Assembly (NCBI RefSeq): GCF_038096165.1
Contig: NZ_CP151076.1
Location: forward strand, 4,089,501-4,153,500
DNA: 64,000 nucleotides
Direction: 5' to 3'
Source of the DNA: Pseudomonas sp. G.S.17
GTDB taxonomy: Bacteria > Pseudomonadota > Gammaproteobacteria > Pseudomonadales > Pseudomonadaceae
The notes under the pieces were generated by a model. That model saw nothing but the letters and a program-made list of their open reading frames with translations, was not told the DNA's origin and searched no databases. The translations under genes and the position numbers were made by a program. This document shows positions 50,138 through 58,390 of the stretch, in pieces. Numbering within the stretch: the first letter of the stretch is position 1; every line of letters begins with the position of its first letter.

Positions 50138-50737
50138 TCAGGACTCCTGTCCGGTCGAAGGTTGTTGGAGATGGGATTGCAGGTAGACGGAGCGCTCTTG
50201 CTGCTGGCGTTCCAGCGCTTGCTGCTGGCCGCTGCTCAACGCTGATTGATGACCAACAGCCAGTGCCTGCCACCCGTTGGCCGCCAGGTTTTCCAGCGCG
50301 TGCCACTTCATCTGCCCTGTCGCTTTATCCGCCCAGCTACCGCCATACCAGCTCAGGTGCGTCAGCGGTCCCAGCCAGAATTTCAGTTCGCTGGCGGTAC
50401 ATGCGGGGAAGAAATAGCTCGCAGTGGTGGGGTTCGAATAGCGCAGCACGCCCTTGCGGTTTTGGTCGATATTGAGGAACAGGATCTGCCGTAAATGAGC
50501 CAGCACTGCGGTTGTCGAATGTTCGCTGCGCAGAATCAGGCCGGGCCATTGCTCGGGGGCTTGCTGGATCGCGGCGAACAGTTTCGAACCGTCGTCCTTG
50601 ACCAGCAAAGGGCTCTGCTCGTCATAGGCCGCCAATGGCGTTGAGTCGAAGAGCCGGGTCAAGTCAGGCAGCGCAACCTGCCGATAAAGGTTGGGTAGCA
50701 GATGCTCGGTGCGCTCCAGCAACAACCACGCGTTCAT
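50138..50737 (-). CDS. DUF4123 T6SS effector-loading adaptor
   Basis: A 199-residue cytosolic protein beginning MNAWLLLERTEHLLPNLYRQ. It has the DUF4123 pattern: LTRLFDSTPLAAYDEQSPLL, then PGLILRSEHSTTAVLAHLRQ and RKGVLRYSNPTTASYFFPAC. These adaptors (Tap/VasW type) load an effector onto its VgrG. GGAGG is 6 bases before ATG 50737, which overlaps the vgrG stop by 4 bases. The effector follows with no gap, placing it between carrier and cargo as expected. A longer frame to 50824 is a shadow. Confidence 0.9.
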   Translation of the reverse strand: MNAWLLLERTEHLLPNLYRQVALPDLTRLFDSTPLAAYDEQSPLLVKDDGSKLFAAIQQAPEQWPGLILRSEHSTTAVLAHLRQILFLNIDQNRKGVLRYSNPTTASYFFPACTASELKFWLGPLTHLSWYGGSWADKATGQMKWHALENLAANGWQALAVGHQSALSSGQQQALERQQQERSVYLQSHLQQPSTGQES

Positions 50738-52842
50738 TGCTTGCCTCCCGCGCCCAGTGCTTGCGCGCATGGGCAGTCCGGCAACGGACATTCCATAGGC
50801 GTCTTGCCTTGCGGCTTCTGGCATAGCTCGACAATCGGCGCATCACCCGCCAACACCGCAGGCAATGCCGCGCTGATACCCTGGCTGTCCGGTGGCAAAG
50901 AAGCAGACGCAGCGAGCGCAGTCTGTTTTGCAACGGCCATCGGCATTCCAGGCACTGCGGGCAGCCCCGGCATCGGCGCACCACCCAGGAAGATCGGCAC
51001 GCTACTGAAAATCCCTACGGGTGTGATATTGATCCACTGTCCGCCGGCTTTGATGGTCGCAGTCATGCCTGCATCAATAACCACGTCCAGCTTCGAGTTG
51101 AGATGCACCTGCCCGGCTGCACTGACCAGATAACTTGATGCGCTGATGTGCTGATTGCCCACCACCGTCAGGGAATCGTCTGCCAAGACCTGTGTCTTGC
51201 GCGGTCCGAGGGTCAGGTGATGTTCTTCGCCTTGCAGTTCATGGCTGGACAGCCCCGTGACCAGGACGCTGCGCTGGTTGTCGACCTGGATCGACTGGTC
51301 GTTGAGCACATGTTCTTTCCAGTCGCGTTGCGCGCGGATGGCGATTTCTTCCTGGCCCTGGCGGTCCTCGATTTTCAGTTCGTTATAACCACCGCCGCCG
51401 GGGCTACTGTGGGTCTTGAGCAAAGTCTGGGTTTTCTGCGCGGGCAGGTCCAGCGGGATGCGCGTGCTGGCGTTGGGCAGGCAGGCCTGCACGTAAGGCT
51501 GGTCGGGATCGGCCTCGAAATAACCGATCACCACTTCCATGCCGACCCGAGGAATCATCGCCGTGCCGTATTGGTCGTGGGCCCAGCCGGTGGCGACCCG
51601 CAGCCAGCAACTGGCGTGTTCGTCTTGCACACCTTCGCGGTCCCAGTAGAACTTGACCTTGACCCGACCGTACGCATCGCAATGAATCTCTTCGCCCGGC
51701 GGGCCGCTGACGATGGCGTGTTGGCTGCCAAGAATGCGCGGTTTGGGATGTTTCAGTGGCGGGCGAAACGGCGTCAGGCCGGGGATCGCTTCGAAGCGGT
51801 TTTGGTAGCCCTGACTGAACTCGCCGGGCTGCGCGGCGCGGTCGCTGTATTCTTCCAGCACCTGCGGCTGTTTGCCTTCATGAACCACGGAAACCAGCAG
51901 CCACTGGGCATTCCAGTCCTCACGGGGATGCTCGGCGAGGGTCAGCAGATGGCCGCTGAGCAGGGCCGGCTGATCGCTTTTGCCGCTGGCCAGTTGATAG
52001 TCGCTGCGATGCCGTTCCAGCACGGTTTGCGCCTGACGCGCGCCGATCTGCCGGTCATTGAACGGCGCCGGATACCGATAATCCTCAAGGTCCACGCGCC
52101 CGTCCGCCAGCTTCGCACTGGCCAGCATGTCGATCCCGGGTTGTTCGAAATCGTAGGTCTGGCGACTGACTTTGCCGGTGCGGGTGGCGAGGCGCACGCT
52201 GAAGGCGTTGATCACCGGCGCTTGGGCCACCAGCCCGTTGCCTTGCAGGTAGGCCGTAGGATGTTTCAGGTTGGGCAGTGCGACAGGATCGTCGGCGAAG
52301 ATCAGCAGGTGCCGATCGCGGCTGTGCTCAAAGTGGAAGGACAAACCCTCTTCTTCGCACAGGCGACGTAGGAAATGCAGGTCGGTTTCGTGGTACTGGG
52401 TGCAGTAGTCGCGCGGCGGGCAGCTTTTGCTGCTCAGGCGGAACGCAAACTCATCGGCGAGAATGCCGTGGTCCTTGAGCACCAGGGCGATGATTTCCGG
52501 CACGCTCTTATTCTGGAAAATCCGGTGATTGTGCCGATGCTCCAGGCGCAGCAGATTCGGCACCAGCCGGATGAAATAGTGGGTGAAACGCTTGCCGGAA
52601 TCGCCTTGGGCAATCTCGCCGATCTGCCCGTGCAGCCCGTTGCCCACAGCGTCAAAGGCCAGAAACGCCTGCCGATGCAGCAGGTCTTCAAGCGCGAGGT
52701 TGGCCCGTTCGCTGACCAGCTCGATACGCACACTGAAGGGCCGGCTGACGGCCTCTTTAGCGGTGAAACTCAGGACGCGAAGCTGATGCTCAACCCCCGC
52801 GATATCCAGCGTGAACGTGGCTTGGTTGGCGGGGGTGAGCAT
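50734..52842 (-). CDS. vgrG: type VI secretion spike protein VgrG
   Basis: A 702-residue spike-tip protein. The gp27-like N-terminus (FTLDIAGVEHQLRVLSFTAK, YHETDLHFLRRLCEEEGLSF) leads to the gp5 OB region (GRVKVKFYWDRE, SCWLRVATGWAHDQYGTAMI, PRVGMEVVIGYFEADPDQP). The DUF2345 beta-helix follows (RAQRDWKEHVLNDQSIQVDN). A C-terminal tail of about 80 residues ends with a Cys-rich CPLPDCPCAQ, and may bind the cargo. AAGGA is 7 bases before ATG 52842; the frame to 52893 is discarded. No enzymatic extension and no T6SS core genes are nearby, so it is an orphan vgrG island that relies on a secretion machine encoded elsewhere. Confidence 0.95.
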   Translation of the reverse strand: MLTPANQATFTLDIAGVEHQLRVLSFTAKEAVSRPFSVRIELVSERANLALEDLLHRQAFLAFDAVGNGLHGQIGEIAQGDSGKRFTHYFIRLVPNLLRLEHRHNHRIFQNKSVPEIIALVLKDHGILADEFAFRLSSKSCPPRDYCTQYHETDLHFLRRLCEEEGLSFHFEHSRDRHLLIFADDPVALPNLKHPTAYLQGNGLVAQAPVINAFSVRLATRTGKVSRQTYDFEQPGIDMLASAKLADGRVDLEDYRYPAPFNDRQIGARQAQTVLERHRSDYQLASGKSDQPALLSGHLLTLAEHPREDWNAQWLLVSVVHEGKQPQVLEEYSDRAAQPGEFSQGYQNRFEAIPGLTPFRPPLKHPKPRILGSQHAIVSGPPGEEIHCDAYGRVKVKFYWDREGVQDEHASCWLRVATGWAHDQYGTAMIPRVGMEVVIGYFEADPDQPYVQACLPNASTRIPLDLPAQKTQTLLKTHSSPGGGGYNELKIEDRQGQEEIAIRAQRDWKEHVLNDQSIQVDNQRSVLVTGLSSHELQGEEHHLTLGPRKTQVLADDSLTVVGNQHISASSYLVSAAGQVHLNSKLDVVIDAGMTATIKAGGQWINITPVGIFSSVPIFLGGAPMPGLPAVPGMPMAVAKQTALAASASLPPDSQGISAALPAVLAGDAPIVELCQKPQGKTPMECPLPDCPCAQALGAGGKQ

Positions 52843-53046
52843 GGGCAAGTCCTTGGCCTGGGGAAAGGCAGAACTTTGCGCGTCGACAACCAATGTGTAA
52901 GTCGGAATCGTGGGACGTTAGTTGTGGGATGTTTCCTAAAGAGGATGCGATCTGGCCCTATCCAATCCGAGATCAAACATTCCCCAAACGAAACCCCCGC
53001 CGCGTTGCCCAACGTATTGACCCCCATCGCAACGGAGACTGCCCAG

Positions 53047-53196
53047 ATGACTCAGGAATCGAAACGCAAAGACCTGGACCACAAACCGGAAAATGCCGGC
53101 AAGGTTGGCGAGGACAACAAGCAACTTAATCAGCAGGGCGAGCAGCCGCGTCCCGGTACGCCACCGGATCCGAAGCAGCGTCCGAAAGACGCTTGA
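53047..53196 (+). CDS. 49-residue hydrophilic small protein
   Basis: The frame starts at ATG 53047 (MTQESKRKDLDHKPENAGKV) and is rich in Lys, Glu, Gln and Pro with no hydrophobic stretch, so it is probably disordered. GGAG lies 9 bases before the ATG. It lies between the divergent vgrG operon and the convergent lysR gene. Similar short disordered proteins are annotated as hypothetical in Pseudomonas; no function is known to me. Confidence 0.6.
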   Translation: MTQESKRKDLDHKPENAGKVGEDNKQLNQQGEQPRPGTPPDPKQRPKDA

Positions 53197-53206
53197 ATCC
53201 TTGGGT

Positions 53207-54145
53207 TCAAAGCAGGCCTTGCTCGGCGCAGACCTTGACGATCTGTTCGCGGAACCATGCGTTGGCTTCATCCTGCGTGGCCTGTTCACTCCAGACCATG
53301 TTCAGGGTAAAACCGGGCAAGTCGGCGGGCAGTTCGCACACTGCAACCCAGGGTTCATTACCCAGCAGGGTCTGGATACGCCGGGGCATGGTCAACACAA
53401 AATCGGTGTCGACCACCATTTGCAGGGCGGCGGTGTAGCTGTTGGCGCGAGCCATGATCTGGCGCTGCAGATCCTGACGTTGCAGCCAGGCGTCCACCAG
53501 ATTGGTGTCGGAAGTCCAGGTGACGGGGTAGACGTGGGGGCGCGCCGCAAAAGTTTTGGCGTCGATGGCGGCCGTCGCTGGCGCGAACTCGCGGTCCATG
53601 ACGCAGACCAGATCATCCTCCAGCAGGACTTGGGACATCAGCCCTGTAGGAATACGCTCGAAATCCGGACTGAAACACAGCGCCAGATCAATAATGTTGT
53701 CCCGCAGACCGTCGACCGGCAGTTCTTTTTCAAGGGTGCGGACTTCGACGGTGACCGCGTAGCCAGAGGCAATGAAACTGCGCATCAGATGGGGCAGCAC
53801 CAGCAACTGGAAAAATTCTGGCGCACAGACGGTGAACATGGTTTGACGGTTCGCCGGATCGAACAGTTCCAGGCCGGATTGGCACAGTTCGAAACGCTGC
53901 AGGATCAGCAGCACATGACCATGCATGGCGCTGGCCTTGCGGGTCGGGCGCATGCCATTGCGGGTGCAGATGAACAGTTCGTCGTCAAAGTGCGTGCGCA
54001 GCTTTTTCAAGCTGTTGCTGACGGCAGCCTGGCTGACATCCAGCACGTCCGCCACCAGGGTGAGGTTGCGCTGCTCGTACATCGCAACGAAAACCGTCAG
54101 ATCCTGCATATCCACCTTTTTCGGCACATTATTGTTGTTGTGCAT
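53207..54145 (-). CDS. LysR-family transcriptional regulator
   Basis: A 312-residue regulator. The N-terminal winged HTH reads DLTVFVAMYEQRNLTLVADV, LDVSQAAVSNSLKKLRTHFD and DELFICTRNGMRPTRKA. A periplasmic-binding-like effector domain follows (IDLALCFSPDFERIPTGLMS). The start may be ATG 54145 or the internal ATG of MQDLTVF 36 bases later. It resembles the LeuO/NodD side of the family. Its stop is 10 bases from the small ORF on the other strand. Neighbours give no clear target. Confidence 0.92.
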   Translation of the reverse strand: MHNNNNVPKKVDMQDLTVFVAMYEQRNLTLVADVLDVSQAAVSNSLKKLRTHFDDELFICTRNGMRPTRKASAMHGHVLLILQRFELCQSGLELFDPANRQTMFTVCAPEFFQLLVLPHLMRSFIASGYAVTVEVRTLEKELPVDGLRDNIIDLALCFSPDFERIPTGLMSQVLLEDDLVCVMDREFAPATAAIDAKTFAARPHVYPVTWTSDTNLVDAWLQRQDLQRQIMARANSYTAALQMVVDTDFVLTMPRRIQTLLGNEPWVAVCELPADLPGFTLNMVWSEQATQDEANAWFREQIVKVCAEQGLL

Positions 54146-54211
54146 GGACTACTTCCAGACGCCGCGACCGGGAAATCAGGTCAGCCCGAAGACAATAACA
54201 TCAAAGTGCAA

Positions 54212-55312
54212 TCACGCTCCATCTAGACCTTCGGCGTGTCGACGCCCACACCGAAAGCCGCCGGTCCGGGCGGCCGCTACCTCTTTGACCCCTTCTACAC
54301 CCAGCCACCACGCGTGCCCTCGGTTCGGGTAATCCATGTAGAACGGCTGCCCCATTTGCGGCGTGGTGATGGAGACATTTTTCTCCCACGCCAGGGCAAG
54401 AATTCGGTCGAACGGTTCATGCCAGGCATGCATCGCCAGGTCGAACGTGCCGTTGTGGATCGGCAACAGCCATTTGCCCCGCAGGTCGATATGCGCCTGG
54501 AGGGTTTCTTCCGGCTGCATGTGCACGTTGGGCCAATCGACGTTGTAGGCGCCGGTTTCCATCAGGGTCAGATCGAATGGTCCGTACTGCTCGCCAATGG
54601 TCTTGAAGCCATCGAAGTAGCCGGTATCGCCGCTGAAAAAGATCCGCTGGCGCTCGTCATGCATGACCCATGAGGCCCACATCGTGCGATTGCCGTCACG
54701 CAACGAACGTCCGGAAAAATGCTGCGCCGGGGTCGCGACGAAGTGCATGCCGTGCACTTCTGTCGACTGCCACCAATCCAGTTGCCGCACCTTCTCGGCA
54801 GGCACGCCCCACTCGATCAAGGTATCGCCCACGCCGAGCGGCGTGAGGAAATGCTCGGTCTTGGCCATCAATGCCTTGATGGTCATGTGGTCCAGGTGGT
54901 CGTAATGATTGTGGGAAAGGATCACCGCCTTGAGCGGCGGTAATTCTTCAAGGCTGATCGGTGGCCGATGAAAACGTTTCGGCCCGGCCCATTGCACTGG
55001 CGAAGCGCGTTCGGCGAACACCGGATCGGTCAGCCAGAACACCCCGTGCAATTTGAGCAGCACCGTGGAGTGACCCAGCCGAAACACACTGTTGTCCGGC
55101 GCGGCAAGCAATTGCTGGCGCGACACCGGCTGGACCGGAATTTCGCCGGCCGGGCGTGTGAATTTGGGCTTGTTGAACACCGCATCCCAGAACACTCCCA
55201 GCGTCCGAAAAAACCCCAGGCGGGTCATGGACGCCTTGTTGCGGTAGCGGCCTTCATGCTTCTGCAAGGTCGGCAAGGCTTGGGCTGGCGAGGTCGGATT
55301 GGTTTTGGCCAT
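54212..55312 (-). CDS. MBL-fold metal-dependent hydrolase, UlaG/NAPE-PLD-like
   Basis: A 366-residue metallo-beta-lactamase-fold enzyme. The metal ligands are visible in AVILSHNHYDHLDHMT (HxHxDH), ATPAQHFSGRSLRDGN and FFSGDTGYFDGF, with a final His in LPIHNGTFDLAMHAW. The layout matches N-acyl-phosphatidylethanolamine phospholipase-D-like and UlaG-like lactonases, but the substrate is unknown. AGGAG precedes the ATG by 10 bases. It is divergent from a TetR gene with a palindromic operator between them, so it is probably repressed by that protein. Confidence 0.88.
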   Translation of the reverse strand: MAKTNPTSPAQALPTLQKHEGRYRNKASMTRLGFFRTLGVFWDAVFNKPKFTRPAGEIPVQPVSRQQLLAAPDNSVFRLGHSTVLLKLHGVFWLTDPVFAERASPVQWAGPKRFHRPPISLEELPPLKAVILSHNHYDHLDHMTIKALMAKTEHFLTPLGVGDTLIEWGVPAEKVRQLDWWQSTEVHGMHFVATPAQHFSGRSLRDGNRTMWASWVMHDERQRIFFSGDTGYFDGFKTIGEQYGPFDLTLMETGAYNVDWPNVHMQPEETLQAHIDLRGKWLLPIHNGTFDLAMHAWHEPFDRILALAWEKNVSITTPQMGQPFYMDYPNRGHAWWLGVEGVKEVAAARTGGFRCGRRHAEGLDGA

Positions 55313-55398
55313 GATTTGCTGACTCCTGGATAGTTCGTCAATCCTGTCGAGCCATTAAACACTGGCGACGGTGACAACGATGTGTAACAGTGCTTTAC

Positions 55399-55413
55399 AC
55401 TACACGGTGTAGT
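55399..55413. promoter_or_regulatory. palindromic operator between the MBL gene and tetR
   Basis: ACTACAC-G-GTGTAGT is a perfect 7+1+7 inverted repeat in the 179-base divergent gap. Typical TetR sites are palindromes of this size, so control of both genes is likely. Confidence 0.7.
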
Positions 55414-55491
55414 TTTAAGCTTGCATGAATCAAGATGACAAGTAAACTGCTGAGTGTAATTTTCTCTAAACGCCTGTTTGAAGCGAGACCT

Positions 55492-56127
55492 ATGACAGCT
55501 CCCCTGCGCCTCACCGACCGAAAACGCGAAGCTATTGTCCTGGCAGCCATTGCCGAGTTTCGCGAGCACGGTTTCGAAGTGACCAGCATGGATCGCATTG
55601 CGGCGCGGGCAGAAGTGTCAAAACGCACGGTATACAACCACTTCCCCAGCAAGGAAGAGTTATTCGCGGAAATCCTTCAGCGGCTCTGGCACCGGATCGG
55701 CGAGCTGCCTGACTCGGCGTATCGGTCCGGCGTCGACCTGCGCCAACAGCTGCGCGCCATGTTGCAGAGCAAAATGCGCACCCTCAGTGACAGCAATTGT
55801 CTGGATCTGGCCCGGGTAGCCTTGGGCGCGACCATTCATTCACCGGAACGCGCCCAGGCCTGGCTGGCGCGTCTGGATGAGCGTGAGGAAACCTTCAGCG
55901 CCTGGATTCGTGCCGCGCAGGCCGATGGCCGAGTGAAAACTGCCGACCCGACCTTTGCCGCCAACCAGATGCATGCCCTGCTCAAGGCCTTTGCGTTCTG
56001 GCCTCAGGTCACGTTTAACGAACCCGTACTGAGCGCCGACAAGCAACGGGATGTGATCGAATCAGCCTTGGATCTGTTTCTCGGCTGGTATGAAATCCCG
56101 GCCGACGCCACCGCTACGCCGACTTAA
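55492..56127 (+). CDS. TetR/AcrR-family transcriptional regulator
   Basis: A 211-residue repressor. The N-terminal HTH is AIVLAAIAEFREHGFEVTSM and IAARAEVSKRTVYNHFPSKE. A helical ligand domain of the AefR-like C-terminal type follows (LDLARVALGATIHSPERAQA). ATG 55492 begins MTAPLRLTDRKREA; a frame from 55435 would run through the promoter region. The palindrome at 55399 is 78 bases upstream. The gene end overlaps the convergent PfpI gene by 4 bases. Confidence 0.93.
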   Translation: MTAPLRLTDRKREAIVLAAIAEFREHGFEVTSMDRIAARAEVSKRTVYNHFPSKEELFAEILQRLWHRIGELPDSAYRSGVDLRQQLRAMLQSKMRTLSDSNCLDLARVALGATIHSPERAQAWLARLDEREETFSAWIRAAQADGRVKTADPTFAANQMHALLKAFAFWPQVTFNEPVLSADKQRDVIESALDLFLGWYEIPADATATPT

Positions 56128-56804
56128 GCCTGACCTTCTGCGACCCGCTCGACGATGGCGCGACGTTGGGCCATCGCTTGCTGGCCGCGCTCCCGCGCAA
56201 GGGCGAGCACTTCAGCTGGCGCGGTATCGGGATGACCGGCGTTGAACGGCGGCGCGGGAGCATATTCAAGTTGCAGCTGGACCGTCTGGGCATGCAGCTC
56301 ATCGAACAGCTCGCTGGCCAGGGTCAGGGCGAAATCGATGCCGGCTGTCACGCCGCCTCCGGTCATCAGGTTGCCGTCGCGCACCACTCGCTCATGCACG
56401 GCAATGGCGCCAAACTTCTCCAGCAAGTCATGTGACGCCCAATGCGTCGTCGCGCGCTTGCCTTGCAACAATCCCGCAGCCCCCAGCACCAGCGCGCCGG
56501 TACATACCGAGGTCAGGTATTTCACGGTCGCGCCCTGCCGCTTGATAAACGCCAGGGTCTCGGCGTCTTCCAGCAACACATCGATGCCCTTGCCACCGGG
56601 AATACACAGCACATCCAGCGCGGGGCAGTCGGTAAAGGTCTGCGTCGGTTGCAACGCCAGGCCGGTGCTGGACAGCAGCGGGTCGAGATTTTTCCACACC
56701 AAATGCACGCGCACATCGGGCAGCGTCGCGAATACTTCGTAAGGGCCGGTCAGGTCCAGCTGCTGCACGCTTGGGAAAACCAGCAAACCTATATGAAGGG
56801 TCAT
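56124..56804 (-). CDS. DJ-1/PfpI-family protein, isonitrile-hydratase-like
   Basis: A 226-residue single-domain DJ-1/PfpI protein. IGLLVFPSVQQLDLTGPYEV opens the fold. The nucleophile Cys is in YLTSVCTGALVLGAAGLLQG and the domain ends with LMTGGGVTAGIDFALTL. Length and motifs match the isonitrile hydratase (InhA) of P. putida, which turns isonitriles into N-formamides. CGGAG lies 6 bases before ATG 56804. It diverges from a GlxA-type regulator that carries a related domain, probably its controller. The enzymatic assignment is family-level. Confidence 0.82.
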   Translation of the reverse strand: MTLHIGLLVFPSVQQLDLTGPYEVFATLPDVRVHLVWKNLDPLLSSTGLALQPTQTFTDCPALDVLCIPGGKGIDVLLEDAETLAFIKRQGATVKYLTSVCTGALVLGAAGLLQGKRATTHWASHDLLEKFGAIAVHERVVRDGNLMTGGGVTAGIDFALTLASELFDELHAQTVQLQLEYAPAPPFNAGHPDTAPAEVLALARERGQQAMAQRRAIVERVAEGQA

Positions 56805-56923
56805 GGGTAGCTCCGTTTCAAGATTGATATCAGAAGTGGACGCATCTAAAGTAGCCCGTCTGGATTTGGCGGGTACGCCATACAACCCACCAATCACGCC
56901 AATTTTTCTCCCGATTTTCTTCG

Positions 56924-57916
56924 ATGAGTGCCAGCATGACCGACTCGCCAAAGACCGTGCACATCCTCGCGTTCCCGAACGTGCAATTGCTGGACGTTTG
57001 CGGCCCCTTGCAAGTCTTCGCCTCGGCCAATCTCCAGGCGGCTCAGCAAGGCATGCCGCCCGCCTATGGGCTGAAGGTGATTGCCGTCGCACAACACGGC
57101 GTAGAGTCTTCCGCTGGTCTGGGCCTGCAAACCTGGCCGTTGCCGGATGCCGACGAGCCCACCCATACCCTGATCGTCGCCGGTGGTCGCGGCGTGCATG
57201 TGGCCGCAACCGATCCGCAGCTGGTGCAATGGCTGCGAATTCGTGCGCAAAGCGCGCGGCGCGTGGCATCGGTGTGTACCGGTGCTTTCCTGCTGGCGGC
57301 AACCGGGCTGCTGGACGGTCGTGCGGTGGTCACTCACTGGAATAGTTGCGAAGAACTGGCGCGGCGTTTTCCGGCCCTGCGGGTCGATCCTGATCCGATT
57401 TTCCTCAATGACCAGCACTTCTGGACATCTGCCGGGGTGACCGCCGGGATTGACCTGGCCTTGGCGCTGGTGGAAGCAGATCTCGGTCATGCCATGGCGC
57501 TGGCGGTCGCTCGGGACCTGGTGGTGTTTCTCAAGCGTCCGGGCGGCCAATCGCAGTTCAGCAACGCACTTTCCTTGCAGACCAGCGGCGGCGATACACG
57601 GTTCGCCAGCCTGCACGCCTGGGTCAACGAGCATCTGGCCGGCGACCTTTCAGTGTCGACGCTGGCGGCGCAGGCGGGAATGAGTGAGCGCAGTTTCGTC
57701 CGCCACTATCGCGCCCAGACCGGCAGCACTCCCGCCAAGGCCGTCGAACAGCTGCGTGTCGAAGCGGCGCGTCGCCTGCTGGCGGACAGCACAATGCCCG
57801 TCAAGCGTATCGCCGTGCGCTGCGGCTTTGGCACAGAAGAAACCCTGCGCCGCAGCCTGCTACGAGCGCTGGCGGTGACGCCGCAGGCTTATCGCGAGCG
57901 GTTCAGCAGGGTTTGA
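56924..57916 (+). CDS. GlxA-family transcriptional regulator (DJ-1/PfpI domain + AraC HTH)
   Basis: A 330-residue regulator. Residues about 10-190 form a DJ-1/PfpI-like sensor domain (HILAFPNVQLLDVCGPLQVF; ASVCTGAFLLAATGLLDGRA). Residues about 225-325 form an AraC DNA-binding domain (LSVSTLAAQAGMSERSFVRH; PVKRIAVRCGFGTEETLRRS). The start is ATG 56924 or 56936; neither has a good ribosome site. It is divergent from the isonitrile-hydratase-like gene, 119 bases apart, so it probably controls that gene and itself. Confidence 0.93.
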   Translation: MSASMTDSPKTVHILAFPNVQLLDVCGPLQVFASANLQAAQQGMPPAYGLKVIAVAQHGVESSAGLGLQTWPLPDADEPTHTLIVAGGRGVHVAATDPQLVQWLRIRAQSARRVASVCTGAFLLAATGLLDGRAVVTHWNSCEELARRFPALRVDPDPIFLNDQHFWTSAGVTAGIDLALALVEADLGHAMALAVARDLVVFLKRPGGQSQFSNALSLQTSGGDTRFASLHAWVNEHLAGDLSVSTLAAQAGMSERSFVRHYRAQTGSTPAKAVEQLRVEAARRLLADSTMPVKRIAVRCGFGTEETLRRSLLRALAVTPQAYRERFSRV

Positions 57917-57947
57917 AGCTGGATGTACGTAGGCATCAACGCCTCGC

Positions 57948-57972
57948 TGTAGGAGCCAACTTGTTGGCGAGG
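57948..57972. repeat. REP element, GTAGGAGCCAACTTGTTGGCGA subtype
   Basis: TGTAGGAGCCAACTTGTTGG followed by CGAG, next to the second copy of the 131-bp repeat. Confidence 0.65.
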
Positions 57973-57986
57973 CCTCGTTTCAGAAG

Positions 57987-58117
57987 CTTCGCGAGCAAGC
58001 TCGCTCCCACAGGTGGAATGCGGTCATCCCGTGGGACCGGTTTTATCCGGGAAGGCGTCGGTGCAGACGCCACATCTGCAGCACCTGTGGGTGGCCCTCA
58101 AACGTAGAATCTCCCAC
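57987..58117. repeat. 131-bp composite repeat, copy B (inverted relative to copy A)
   Basis: Begins with a REP (CTTCGCGAGCAAGCTCGCTC) and ends with AGAATCTCCCAC. The reverse complement aligns end to end with 10511-10641 with 8 mismatches counted by eye and no gap. It lies in the 474-base gap before the gntP operon and contains no coding frame. Confidence 0.85.
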
Positions 58118-58171
58118 ACAAGTTCGCTCCCGCAGATTTGACATCGCCTCAAGGAAATTAATTTTCATTTA

Positions 58172-58218
58172 TTGATATTTATTTCAGTTTTCGTGTAAAT
58201 TAATTTCATAACGAAAAC
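58172..58218 (+). promoter_or_regulatory. promoter and 8-bp inverted-repeat operator of the gntP-rpiR operon
   Basis: TTGATA (58172-58177) and GTAAAT (58195-58200) are 17 bases apart. GTTTTCGT (58187-58194) and ACGAAAAC (58211-58218) form a perfect inverted repeat around the -10. A repressor bound there would block transcription, and the RpiR protein encoded in the operon is the obvious candidate. Confidence 0.6.
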
Positions 58219-58390
58219 AGAGATAACAATAATGATTACCTGTGATCGCACCATCTGCTGCACCTTTGCTCCGTCCTGCGAGCCTTTAGCGATACCTCTG
58301 CCGAGATCTTCTGGAACGCCGCTGCCTTGATGGGTTAACGCCCACTGAGTTGCGTTTTTCAAACCTCCCTCTTGAGCAAGGAACCGCTGT

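Noticed and set aside
44679..52842. Complete type VI secretion system
   Set aside because: Only vgrG, an adaptor, an effector and putative immunity genes are present; no sheath, baseplate, membrane-complex or ClpV genes.
56814..57302. Upstream extension of the PfpI-family frame to 57302
   Set aside because: The extra residues are antisense to the GlxA gene; ATG 56804 has a good ribosome site and gives the family length.
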